Shown here: piece after piece, positions 45,208-53,967 of the stretch
Numbering within the stretch: the first letter of the stretch is position 1
Layout of the letters: the number at the start of each line of letters is the position of its first letter
Assembly (NCBI RefSeq): GCF_047971885.1
Contig: NZ_JBKEAE010000063.1
Span: 1 to 64,000 of the forward strand
DNA length: 64,000 bases
Origin: Tropicimonas sp047971885
GTDB taxonomy: Bacteria; Pseudomonadota; Alphaproteobacteria; Rhodobacterales; Rhodobacteraceae
Direction: 5' to 3'
Translations under genes and position numbers: made by a program
Notes under the pieces: model-generated
The model's database searches: none
Told to the model about the DNA's origin: nothing
Seen by the model: the letters and a program-made list of their open reading frames with translations, nothing else

Positions 45208-46812
45208 ATGCTGCTGAACGTGGAAAAACTCAGGATCGAGGCGCGGGGAGAAGAGGGCTGGAAGCCAATCCTCCACGGTGTCGACCTGCAGGTTGCACGC
45301 GGCGAGGTTGTCGGGCTGATCGGTGAATCGGGCGCGGGAAAATCGACACTGGGCCTTGCCGCGCTGGGGTTCGTGCAGGGTGGCCTGCGCTTTGCCGGTG
45401 GCCGCGTTCTGTTCGACGGCACAGACCTGTTGCGTCTTTCCGAACGTCGGCGGCGGGCGCTCCGCGGTCGCCGCGTGGCCTATGTCGCTCAGTCGGCGGC
45501 AGCCAGCTTCAACCCGGCGTGGCGCCTGCTCGACCAGTTCTGCGAAGGCCCGGCGATCCACGGCACAGCGACGCGGGCGGAATCCGAAGCCTTCGCGCAG
45601 CAGCTTTATGCCCACATGCACCTGCCCGACCCGGACCGTTTCGGCCTGCGTTTCCCGCATCAGGTCTCGGGTGGTCAACTGCAGCGCGCGATGGTCGCCA
45701 TGGCGATGGCCTGCAAACCCGACCTCATCGTCTTCGATGAACCTACGACCGCGCTCGATGTCACCACGCAGATCGGGGTTCTCGCTGCCATCCGTCAGGC
45801 GGTCGAGGAGACGGGAACGGCCGGGATCTACATCACCCACGACCTTGCCGTGGTTGCGCAGATGGCCGACCGCATCAAGGTCATGCGTCACGGGCGGGAG
45901 GTCGAGGAAGCGCCGACGCGCCGGATGATCGAGGCACCGGCCGAAGATTATACGCGCAGCCTCTGGGCCGTCCGGGAGTTTCGCCGCAATGCCCACCGGC
46001 TGCCGGCGGCAAGCGCAGCGACCATCCGGGTCGAGAACGTGACCGCCGGTTATGGCTCCATCGATGTGCTGCATGATGTCAGCTTCGACGTCCCGCATGG
46101 TGCAACCGTCGCCGTGGTGGGTGAATCCGGCTCGGGCAAGTCGACGATGGCGCGCGTCATCACCGGCCTTCTGCCCCCGCGCAGGGGCGTCATCGCGTTG
46201 AACGGCGCCCCGCTGCCACCGCGTCTGGAACAGCGGACGCGGGAACAGAAGCGTGCGGTGCAGATGATCTACCAGATGGCCGACACGGCGCTGAACCCGC
46301 GCCAGACCATCCGCCAGATCCTGTCGCGGCCGCTGAAGTTCTATCTCGGCCTTTCCGGCCGCAGTTGCGAGGTGCGACTGTGTGAACTGATGGAGCAGGT
46401 CGAACTGGACCCCGCCCTTTTTCTCGACCGTCTGCCCGGCGAACTTTCCGGCGGGCAGAAACAGCGCATCGGAATCGCCCGCGCCCTTGCAGCCGATCCC
46501 GCCTTCATCATCTGCGACGAGGTAACAAGCGCGCTGGACCAGATCGTGGCCGAAGGCATCCTGCGGCTGCTGAGCCGGCTTCAGGATGCAACCGGCGTTT
46601 CGTACATGTTCATCACCCACGATATCGCCACCGTCCGCGCCATCGCCGATCAGGTTGTGGTCATGCGCGGCGGGCGTGTGATGGACTACGGAACCACGGC
46701 CGAGGCGATGGATCCGCCGCGTAACGATTACACGCGCGAATTGCTGCGCTCGGTTCCGCAAATGGACCCGGATTGGCTGACCCGGCGCATCGCAGAGGGA
46801 GTAGCGTCATGA
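45208..46812 (+). CDS. Peptide-type ABC transporter ATPase, DppD-DppF fusion
   Basis: 534 residues with two complete ABC domains. Domain 1: G-E-S-G-A-G-K-S-T (about residue 37), V-S-G-G-Q-L-Q-R, V-F-D-E-P-T. Domain 2: G-E-S-G-S-G-K-S-T (about 307), L-S-G-G-Q-K-Q-R, I-C-D-E-V-T-S. Both are expected to hydrolyse ATP. Fusion of the two usually separate subunits is common for this class. It starts 4 bp after the DppC stop and overlaps the esterase gene by 4 bp. Confidence 0.93.
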   Translation: MLLNVEKLRIEARGEEGWKPILHGVDLQVARGEVVGLIGESGAGKSTLGLAALGFVQGGLRFAGGRVLFDGTDLLRLSERRRRALRGRRVAYVAQSAAASFNPAWRLLDQFCEGPAIHGTATRAESEAFAQQLYAHMHLPDPDRFGLRFPHQVSGGQLQRAMVAMAMACKPDLIVFDEPTTALDVTTQIGVLAAIRQAVEETGTAGIYITHDLAVVAQMADRIKVMRHGREVEEAPTRRMIEAPAEDYTRSLWAVREFRRNAHRLPAASAATIRVENVTAGYGSIDVLHDVSFDVPHGATVAVVGESGSGKSTMARVITGLLPPRRGVIALNGAPLPPRLEQRTREQKRAVQMIYQMADTALNPRQTIRQILSRPLKFYLGLSGRSCEVRLCELMEQVELDPALFLDRLPGELSGGQKQRIGIARALAADPAFIICDEVTSALDQIVAEGILRLLSRLQDATGVSYMFITHDIATVRAIADQVVVMRGGRVMDYGTTAEAMDPPRNDYTRELLRSVPQMDPDWLTRRIAEGVAS

Positions 46813-47684
46813 TCCGCGACCCGGAGGTGCTCGACTTCATCGCCCGGAGCGAGGCCGCTTATCCGGCCGGGTCCAACGGCGCCCCGATTGCGTACAACCG
46901 CCGTGCCTACGACGAGATGTGCGCGGTGTTCCGCGCGCCTCGACCCCCATCGCTGGTGGTGGAGGATCGCGATATCGGTGGCGTGCCCTGCCGCATCTAC
47001 GGTGCGCAAACGCCGGTGGCGGTGGTCTATTTCCACGGCGGGGGTTTTGTGGTCGGCGGGCTCGACAGCCACGATGATGTCTGTGCCGAACTTGCGGATG
47101 CGACGGGGCTGCAGGTGGTTTCGGTGGATTACCGGCTGGCGCCGGAACACCGCTGGCCAGCGCAGATGGACGATGCTTGCGCGGTGTGGGCAGCGCTCGG
47201 CCGGCCCGCAATTGTGGTGGGCGATAGCGCAGGCGGCATGCTGGCCGCCGCCCTGTGCCTTGCATCGCGTGGAAATCACCAGCCGCTTGGTCAGGTGCTG
47301 ATCTATCCCGGGCTCGGCGGAGACGGCACAGCCCCCTCCTATCGCGAGAATGCGGAAGCGCCGATGCTGCGCACCGACGATCTGGGGGCCTATCAGCTGG
47401 CACTGCATGGCGACGCGCCGGTGACCGACCCTCTCGCCCGACCGCTTCAGGTACCCGATCTGTCCGGCGCCGCCCCCGCCTTCGTCGTGACGGCGGATGT
47501 CGACCCCCTGCGCGACGACGGCGTCCGCTATGTCCAGCGGCTTGCCGAATCCGGCGTCGCGGCTGTTCTCCGGAACGAACCCGAACTTCCCCACGGATTC
47601 CTGCGCGCCCGCAGGTCGTGTGACCGCGCCAGAAGGAGCTTTCTCGCCATCGCGGCATCCGTCGCAGGCTTTGCGGCCAGTTGA
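46809..47684 (+). CDS. Alpha/beta hydrolase of the HSL family, possible acylcarnitine esterase
   Basis: 291 residues. The oxyanion motif F-H-G-G-G-F-V-V-G-G (about residue 76) and the nucleophile elbow G-D-S-A-G-G (about 139) define the hormone-sensitive-lipase group; the Asp (T-A-D-V-D-P-L-R) and His (L-P-H-G-F) follow. The ATG overlaps the ATPase stop, so it belongs to the carnitine operon. Short-chain acylcarnitine hydrolases accompany carnitine operons in pseudomonads, so release of carnitine from esters is the most economical guess; this is inference. Confidence 0.85.
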   Translation: MIRDPEVLDFIARSEAAYPAGSNGAPIAYNRRAYDEMCAVFRAPRPPSLVVEDRDIGGVPCRIYGAQTPVAVVYFHGGGFVVGGLDSHDDVCAELADATGLQVVSVDYRLAPEHRWPAQMDDACAVWAALGRPAIVVGDSAGGMLAAALCLASRGNHQPLGQVLIYPGLGGDGTAPSYRENAEAPMLRTDDLGAYQLALHGDAPVTDPLARPLQVPDLSGAAPAFVVTADVDPLRDDGVRYVQRLAESGVAAVLRNEPELPHGFLRARRSCDRARRSFLAIAASVAGFAAS

Positions 47685-47875
47685 CCCGACAGCAGAGGTG
47701 CCGTGCCAGCCCGTCTGTTTGGCAGGCTGCCGAAAAGCCCACGCTCGGCGCGGTTTGTGCAACACGAGCCGCTCACTTGGGCAGGCCCATTCAAGGCCCG
47801 CACTATCCTGCCTGTGCAGGTTGTGGCGGGTTTGCTATCATTCTGCCCGGTACAGCAGGCGAGGTTTACGGTGTC

Positions 47876-48631
47876 ATGCAACGCGCCGAAGCGAGACAGA
47901 GCGCCGGATCCGGCACCGACGAGCGGCCACCCAGGCTCCTGTTTGTCGAGGACGACGGCAAGCTTGGCGATTTTCTGGTGCGCTACTTCACCGACGAAGG
48001 CTATGATGTGCGGCTGGCGCGTAGCGGCCCCGAGATGCGCATCGAGCTGGAACCCGGGGAGGTCGATCTGGTGATCCTCGACATTGGGCTTCCGGGGCGC
48101 GACGACGGCTATTCGCTGGCGCGGGAACTGAAGCGAACGGGCGATCCCGGCATCCTGTTTCTTTCGGCGCGGCAAGAGGCGCTGGATCGGATTATCGGGC
48201 TGGAAATCGGGGCCGATGATTTTATTGTCAAACCGTTCGAGCCGCGCGAGTTGCTGGCCCGCATCCGCGCGGTGCTGCGCCGTCTTCGGGGCGACCGCCG
48301 TGGCGCACCGAACGACGCGCAGCACTGCCTGAAGTTCGGAAACTGGCGGTTGGATCTCGATGCGCGGCTTCTGCGCGATGCCGGCGGCCGCATCCAGGAA
48401 CTGACGACGCAGGAATTCAACCTGCTCAGTGCGCTGGCACAGCGACCGGGCCGTGTGTTGAGTCGCGATCAGCTGCTTGATCTGACGGTCAGCCGGCACT
48501 GGTCGCCCTATGACCGTTCGGTCGATGTGATGATCGCCAAGATCCGGCGCAAGATTGGCGATACCGACCCCGTCCGCCGCCGCATCCATACCATTCGCGG
48601 CGCAGGCTACATGTTCTCGCCCGAGCCCTGA
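47876..48631 (+). CDS. OmpR-family response regulator
   Basis: 251 residues. Receiver domain with acidic pair F-V-E-D-D (about 23), phospho-acceptor in V-I-L-D-I-G-L-P-G (about 67) and K in V-K-P-F-E-P (about 117). The C-terminal winged helix ends in I-H-T-I-R-G-A-G-Y-M-F. No kinase follows it; the closest partners are the convergent kinase genes downstream, whose last gene it overlaps by 25 bp. The 191 bp upstream has no gene. It is a candidate partner of the NCS1-permease kinase. Confidence 0.9.
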   Translation: MQRAEARQSAGSGTDERPPRLLFVEDDGKLGDFLVRYFTDEGYDVRLARSGPEMRIELEPGEVDLVILDIGLPGRDDGYSLARELKRTGDPGILFLSARQEALDRIIGLEIGADDFIVKPFEPRELLARIRAVLRRLRGDRRGAPNDAQHCLKFGNWRLDLDARLLRDAGGRIQELTTQEFNLLSALAQRPGRVLSRDQLLDLTVSRHWSPYDRSVDVMIAKIRRKIGDTDPVRRRIHTIRGAGYMFSPEP

Positions 48632-49755
48632 CCCCCTCCGCTTTCGCGGAAGCCGAGACAGGGCAGGTCGAGTACGGCGCGCGCGCCGCTACCAGCAGCG
48701 TTTTCAATGCGGAACTGTCCGCCAAGCTGCAATGCCATGTGCTGAATCACCGACAGGCCCAGCCCCGTTCCGTCGGATTTCGTGCTGAACATCGGTTCCA
48801 GCGCCCGTTGCAGCCCCTGGGCAGAAAAGCCGGGACCATTGTCGCTGACGCTCAGCCGCGCGTAAAGACCGCCAAGCCCGACCACCTCCAGCCGGATCGT
48901 GACCTGTCCGCGCCCGCCGGTCGCGTCGCGCGCATTGATCAGAAGGTTCACCACGGCGGTTTCGATCTGGCCGAAATCGGCGGGAGCGAGGACTGCGGTT
49001 TCCGGCAGATCCAGCTGCAACGTCATGTCCGCGCAGAGCGTGCGCCGTAGCATCGTCGTGGCGGCGGCGACAGGTCTGCGCAGGTCGATCGCTTCGATGT
49101 TCGGGCCGCGACTTCGCGCAAACTCCATCAGGTTGGATACCAGATCGGAGGCTGTCGCCGCGGCCTCCCGCGCATCGCCCAGATAAGGGCGCAACCGATC
49201 GTCCGCAGGCATCCGGTCCGCGATAACGGCCAGATTGGCCTGGATGACTGCCAGCATGTTCCTGAAGTCATGCGACAGGCCCGTCGCCAGCTGCGACGCC
49301 GCCTCGATCTGTCGCAGCAGTGCAAGCTGGGTCTGCGCCTGCAGTTTCTCCCGGCGCAGGTCCGTCATCAGGTAGCACCGCTCCAGCACCTGCAACAATT
49401 CGTCCAGAAAGAAGGGCTTGCGAAGATAGTCGTAGGCCCCGGCTTTCAGCGCAGCCACCGCGCTGTCAACGGTCGCATAGGCGGTCATGATGATCAGCAC
49501 CATCTCTGGCCGGCGGACGCGCAGTTCCCGTGCCAGTTCGGTCCCGTCTCCGTCGCCCAGCCGGATATCCAGCAGCACGACCTCGCATTCGCAGGTCGCG
49601 GCCATCGCCAATGCCTCGGCTCGTCCGTGCACGATCGCGCAGTCCACCCCTTCGAGGGCCAGCGCGCGCGAGGTCGAGACCGTGAAGTCGACGTCGTCGT
49701 CGACAATCAGCAATTGGCGGCGCGGGGCGGTTTCGGTATGCGCACCGGTGCTCAT
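48607..49755 (-). CDS. Receiver-histidine kinase hybrid (REC-HisKA-HATPase)
   Basis: 382 residues, soluble. The N-terminal receiver (L-I-V-D-D-D-V-D-F; acceptor Asp in V-V-L-L-D-I-R-L-G, about residue 62; K in L-R-K-P-F-F) is joined to a histidine kinase: H in L-S-H-D-F-R-N-M-L (about 165), N-box N-L-L-I-N-A-R-D-A, D-N-G-P-G-F-S and G-T-G-L-G-L-S. It has no sensor domain, so it probably receives phosphate from the membrane kinase whose gene overlaps it by 4 bp, and may relay to the OmpR-type regulator. Confidence 0.9.
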   Translation of the reverse strand: MSTGAHTETAPRRQLLIVDDDVDFTVSTSRALALEGVDCAIVHGRAEALAMAATCECEVVLLDIRLGDGDGTELARELRVRRPEMVLIIMTAYATVDSAVAALKAGAYDYLRKPFFLDELLQVLERCYLMTDLRREKLQAQTQLALLRQIEAASQLATGLSHDFRNMLAVIQANLAVIADRMPADDRLRPYLGDAREAAATASDLVSNLMEFARSRGPNIEAIDLRRPVAAATTMLRRTLCADMTLQLDLPETAVLAPADFGQIETAVVNLLINARDATGGRGQVTIRLEVVGLGGLYARLSVSDNGPGFSAQGLQRALEPMFSTKSDGTGLGLSVIQHMALQLGGQFRIENAAGSGARAVLDLPCLGFRESGGGQGSGENM

Positions 49756-52421
49756 TGCACCTCCGCAAGGCTGAGGCGCATGATCGTGCCTCCCGCGCCG
49801 GTGCGTTCGACCCAGGCATCGCCGCCGTGCATCTGCGCCACGCGGCGCACCAGCGTCAGCCCCAGACCGACACCCGTCGCCTTGGTGGTTACCAGCGGGT
49901 CGAAAGCGCGCGCGCGGATCTCGGGCGACAGGCCGGGCCCGTTATCCTCGACCTCGATGATGCAACGCCCGGTTTCGCGAAAGGCGCGCAAAGACAGGTG
50001 CGGCGGAATGCCGTTGCGAGTGGCGGATTCGGCGGCCTGCCAGCCATTCTCGACAAGATTGCGAATGGCGAACTGCAGCCGCGCCGGATCGCAGCGCAGC
50101 CGCATGTCCGGGGTCACCGCCAGCGTGATCGCCTCCCGCGCCGGATGCTCGTCGATCAGCGACGCAAGCCAGTCACGCAGATCGACCGGTACCGTCTCGT
50201 GGGCGCCCTGCCGGGTAAAATCCAGCAGGATGTCGATGATCCGGCTACAGCGCCCGATGCTGCGCCGGATGCGGGCAACATCCTCTTCGACCTCGGGGCC
50301 GAGACCGGGCGCGCGCGACAGCACCTCGACCGAGCTCGAGATCGTGCCCAGCGGGTTGCGCAATTCGTGGCTTACGGTCGCGGCGACCTCGCCTACGGCG
50401 GCGAGGCGCTGGCGAACCGCCAGCTCGCGTTGGGTCGTACCCAACCGGCGCAGCGCATCCAGAAGATCCTCTTCGGTCAGGCGGCGGCGTTCGTTGGCCA
50501 TCACCGCCCAGGATGCGAACAGCGCCACCAGCGGCGCGGACCCCAATAACAGTGTCATGGCAAGAGCGCGATTGTCCGGGTGGACGACAATTTGCCTAGC
50601 GCCCAGCGAGATCGCGCCAATGGCCAGCATCGTCCCCAGAAACACCGCCACAATCTGCCATACCCGTCGCCCCAGCCGCGGCGACACCCTGTGCAACCGT
50701 ACCGCACCCGCCACCGGGGCCAGCGTACCGGCATCACCCTCGGGCGCGCGCTTGCAATAGTCGCGGCAATGCGACTCCAGACTGCAGCACAGCGAACAGA
50801 TAGGGCGTTCGTAGAATGTGCAATAAGCCATGTCGCGGGTCTCGTAGCCGTGGCTGCAGATCGCGCATTCGCAACGGTCGCGGCGGGTAAAGACATGGGC
50901 CGGGCGCGCAAGATAACCGGCACCGCCGCGCACCAGTCCGATCAGGCACGCAGCGACCAGCGACAGCACAAAGGCGATGGGTGCCGACCACGCCTGCGCC
51001 GGAGCGCCCCCGGCGCCAAAATAGAGCGCCAGCCCGACGAGTCCGCCAACCGCCATGCCGCCACAGCCGATGGGGTTGAAATCGGGCAGGTAGGCGCGCT
51101 TGAACTCGATCCGTGTCGGGCTGATGCCAAGGGGTTTCAGGATCGCCAGATCGCAAAACAGCGCCCCGAGCCATGCCATCGCCAGGTTGGCATAAATCGC
51201 CAGCACCGCTTCGAGCGTGGCAAAGACCCCCATCAGCATCAGCGCGCAACTGATGGCGATATGCCACCATAGCCAGATCAGCCGCCCCGGATGATAGCGG
51301 GTGAGACGCAGAAAGAAATTGGACTGCGCCAGCGATCCCGCATAGGCGTTGGTCACGTTGATCTTGATCTGGGCAATCAGCACATAGATTGTCGCCACCA
51401 GAAGTGCCGCCTGCGGACCCAGCAGATATTCATAGGCGTGACGAAACATGCCGATCGGTTCTACCGCCATGTCCGGCGCCATCCCGGCACCGATAGCCAG
51501 CCAGGCCAGAAAGCTGCCCATCAGGATCTTGGTTCCTCCGATCAGGATCCAGCCCGGCCCCGCCAGGATCAGCGCACCCCACCAGCGCAGCCGCGTGGTG
51601 GTGGCCCTCGGCGGCAGAAAGCGCAGGTAATCGACCTGCTCGCCGATCTGCAGGGTCAGGGCGCACAACACCCCGATGGCCGCCCCCAGCGAGAGCACAT
51701 CGAGCTCTGGCCCGGGTGCCGCCAGCCAATGCCGCGCTGCCCCCGGATCGCTCAGTGCGATGGCGACAAAGGGTAAAAGCCCGAGCACGATCCATGGCAG
51801 TTGCGTCGCCCGCTGAAACCGGGAAATGACCGTCATGCCCCGCGACGCGATCGGCAGGATCACCAATGCGGACAGCAGATAGCCCACGGGCAGCGGCAGC
51901 CCGAAAGCCATCAGAAGCGCCTGACCGATGATCACCCCTTCGAGCGCGAAAAAGATGATCGTGTAGCTGGCATAGATCAGCGAGGTGATCGCCGAGCCGA
52001 TATAGCCGAAGCCCGCGCCGCGTGTCAGCAGATCCATGTCCACATGGGCGCGCGCAGCGTGATAGGCAATGGGCAGGCTGGTCACGAAAATGAAGACCGA
52101 CGCCAGCAGCACCGCCACCACCGTGGTCTGAATGCCCCAGGACAGCGTCAGCGCCGCCCCGATCGCCTCCAGCGCCAGAAACGAAATTCCGCCGATTGCG
52201 GTATGGGCAATGGTGGCCGTATTCCAGCGCCGATAAGAGGCCGGGGCGTAGCGCAGCGCGTAATCCTCGATCGTTTCATCCGCGACCCATGACTGATAGC
52301 TGCGCGGCGCAGGCTCCAGCCCCGGAAAATTGCCCCCGGTTTCGCGATCCTTCTCGCCGCCCTGCGGCACCGGCGCCCGGCTGGCAAGGCCGGACGGCGC
52401 GACCGCCCCGCTTGTGTTCAT
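49752..52421 (-). CDS. NCS1 nucleobase/hydantoin-type permease fused to a histidine kinase through a Cys-rich module
   Basis: 889 residues (an in-frame GTG at 52451 would add 10). Residues about 50-500 are a 12-helix NCS1 permease (A-P-A-S-Y-R-R-W-N-T-A-T-I-A-H-T; I-N-V-T-N-A-Y-A-G-S). Around residues 514-557 a module with nine cysteines follows (C-x-C-x-x-C, Y-C, C-x-x-C-C, C-x3-C). Two more membrane helices lead to a kinase core: H in V-S-H-E-L-R-N-P-L, N-L-V-E-N-G-W-Q-A, D-N-G-P-G-L-S and G-V-G-L-G-L-T. The layout suggests a transporter acting as sensor, like CbrA. Divergent from the formamidase operon across 255 bp, so an amide or related small nitrogen compound is the likely signal. Confidence 0.9.
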   Translation of the reverse strand: MNTSGAVAPSGLASRAPVPQGGEKDRETGGNFPGLEPAPRSYQSWVADETIEDYALRYAPASYRRWNTATIAHTAIGGISFLALEAIGAALTLSWGIQTTVVAVLLASVFIFVTSLPIAYHAARAHVDMDLLTRGAGFGYIGSAITSLIYASYTIIFFALEGVIIGQALLMAFGLPLPVGYLLSALVILPIASRGMTVISRFQRATQLPWIVLGLLPFVAIALSDPGAARHWLAAPGPELDVLSLGAAIGVLCALTLQIGEQVDYLRFLPPRATTTRLRWWGALILAGPGWILIGGTKILMGSFLAWLAIGAGMAPDMAVEPIGMFRHAYEYLLGPQAALLVATIYVLIAQIKINVTNAYAGSLAQSNFFLRLTRYHPGRLIWLWWHIAISCALMLMGVFATLEAVLAIYANLAMAWLGALFCDLAILKPLGISPTRIEFKRAYLPDFNPIGCGGMAVGGLVGLALYFGAGGAPAQAWSAPIAFVLSLVAACLIGLVRGGAGYLARPAHVFTRRDRCECAICSHGYETRDMAYCTFYERPICSLCCSLESHCRDYCKRAPEGDAGTLAPVAGAVRLHRVSPRLGRRVWQIVAVFLGTMLAIGAISLGARQIVVHPDNRALAMTLLLGSAPLVALFASWAVMANERRRLTEEDLLDALRRLGTTQRELAVRQRLAAVGEVAATVSHELRNPLGTISSSVEVLSRAPGLGPEVEEDVARIRRSIGRCSRIIDILLDFTRQGAHETVPVDLRDWLASLIDEHPAREAITLAVTPDMRLRCDPARLQFAIRNLVENGWQAAESATRNGIPPHLSLRAFRETGRCIIEVEDNGPGLSPEIRARAFDPLVTTKATGVGLGLTLVRRVAQMHGGDAWVERTGAGGTIMRLSLAEVQ

Positions 52422-52545
52422 TTCCTCCCCCCGCCGAACATTCCGCTTCACGGACCGCCGGTCTTGTGACGTTCAGCCTAGCGCGCTTTTTTCGGTCTGT
52501 GAATTGCCATCCCTCGGTTGGCCGACAAGAGCTTTCCGGGTTCGG

Positions 52546-52593
52546 TTACAAAAAATTACAAAACGCGCCGTTTGCGAACGCATCCCGGTTACA
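52546..52593 (+). promoter_or_regulatory. TTACA repeats upstream of fmdA, candidate response-regulator sites
   Basis: GGTTACA at 52544-52550 is followed 10 bp on by TTACA at 52556-52560 (both extended to TTACAAAA), and GGTTACA recurs at 52587-52593. Half-sites one helical turn apart are what OmpR-family regulators bind. CTTGTGACG also occurs at 52463-52471 and 52607-52615, possible -35 elements. This fits control of fmdA by the kinase cluster; binding is inferred. Confidence 0.45.
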
Positions 52594-52676
52594 CGGCACG
52601 CGCAGGCTTGTGACGGGCGCGACCGCCCCCTGTCAGGCTGTCAGGCGGCGCGATCCCCGGACACAGGGAGGACACG

Positions 52677-53903
52677 ATGTCGAAGACTGTTTTCAAGGTC
52701 GATCTGAACAAGGCGCCAGAAGATGCGGCGATCAAGACGCATAACCGCTGGCACCCCGATATCCCGATGGTTGAGACCTTCAAGCCCGGCGAGGTGCTGC
52801 GGGTCGAGTGATCTGAGTGGTCGTGCGGCCAGATCGGCGACTACGACAGCGCCAACGATATCCGCGATGTCGATCTGACGCGTGGTCACTTCCTGTCGGG
52901 TCCCTTCGGTTTCGAGGGTGCCGAACCGGGCGACCTGCTGGTCGTCGACATTCTGGATATCGGCGCGCTGGAGGATTCCCGCTGGGGATTCAACGGGCTT
53001 TTCGCCAAGGAAAACGGCGGCGGCTTTCTGACCGAACACTACCCCGATGCAACAAAGTCGATCTGGGATTTCGAGGGGATCTATACGACCTCGCGCCATA
53101 TCCCGGGCGTGCGCTATCCGGGGCTGATCCATCCCGGCCTTATCGGCTGCCTGCCCGATCATAAATTGCTGGCCGAGGCGAACCGGCGCGAGGCGGCACT
53201 GATTGCCACCGATCCCGACCGGGTACCGCCGCTGGCTGCACCACCGCACGCGGCGACGGCTCTGATGGGACAGATGACGGGGATGGCCGCGCAATCCGCC
53301 GCTGCCGAGGCCTGGCGCACCGTGCCACCGCGCGAACATGGCGGCAATTGCGACATCAAGAACCTGTCGCGCGGATCGAAGGTCTATTTCCCGGTCTACG
53401 TGAAGGGTGGCGGGCTTTCGATGGGCGATATCCATTTCAGCCAGGGCGATGGCGAGATCACCTTCTGCGGCGCCATCGAAATGGCCGGCTGGATCGAGAT
53501 CAAGGTCGATATCATCAAGGGCGGCATGTCGAAATACGGCGTCGTCAATCCGATCTTCCGCCCCTCGCCGATTGATCCGCATTTCGACGACTACCTGATC
53601 TTCGAAGGCATCTCGGTCGACGAGCACACCGGCGAGCAGTATTATCTGGATGCCCATGTGGCCTATCGCCGGGCCTGCCTGAACGCCATCGAATATCTGA
53701 AGAAGTTCGGCTATTCCGGTGAGCAGGCCTACATGATCCTTGGCACCGCTCCGGTCGAGGGCCGCATAGCCGGCATCGTCGATATCCCGAATGTCTGCGC
53801 CACGCTGGCCATCCCCACCGGGATCTTCGATTTCGATATCCGTCCCAACGGCGACGGGCCGAAACGCTCGGTTCCGGAAGTAGCCGTTGCGCAAACAAGC
53901 TGA
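52677..53903 (+). CDS. fmdA: Formamidase (FmdA/AmdA family) with an in-frame TGA at codon 45
   Basis: One frame from ATG 52677 (after GGGAGGAC) to TGA 53903, 408 residues if codon 45 is read, the family's normal length. Markers: H-N-R-W-H-P-D-I-P-M-V, D-S-A-N-D-I-R-D-V-D-L, P-G-D-L-L-V-V-D-I-L-D-I-G, W-G-F-N-G-L-F, R-T-V-P-P-R-E-H-G-G-N-C-D-I-K and F-S-Q-G-D-G-E-I-T-F-C-G-A. It hydrolyses formamide or short amides to acid and ammonia. The TGA (52809-52811) follows L-R-V-E, where many homologues have Cys (R-V-E-C-x-x-W). The rest of the frame is undamaged. Either selenocysteine is inserted or this is a fresh nonsense mutation; then only a fragment from GTG 53109 could be made. Confidence 0.85.
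52810..52835 (+). other. Hairpin immediately after the in-frame TGA of fmdA
   Basis: GATCTG (52810-52815) and CAGATC (52830-52835) are perfect complements; inside, TGGTC (52818-52822) can pair with GGCCA (52827-52831) around the loop GTGC, which starts with G. Bacterial SECIS elements are stem-loops just 3' of the UGA with G early in the loop. Here the loop is about 12 nt after the UGA, slightly closer than usual, so this supports recoding only weakly. Confidence 0.4.
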
Positions 53904-53967
53904 GCAAGCCTGTTCCGCGCCCGTCCGGCATGCCGGTATGGGCGCGGGCTGAAAAGGAGGCCAACTC

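Noticed and set aside
47685..47875. Small gene before the OmpR regulator
   Set aside because: The frame is open upstream of the regulator start but shows no domain pattern; it is treated as leader and promoter DNA.
52809..52811. Frameshift or sequencing indel as the cause of the fmdA interruption
   Set aside because: Both sides of the TGA are in the same frame and family similarity runs straight through, so no indel is involved; only a base substitution or recoding explains it.
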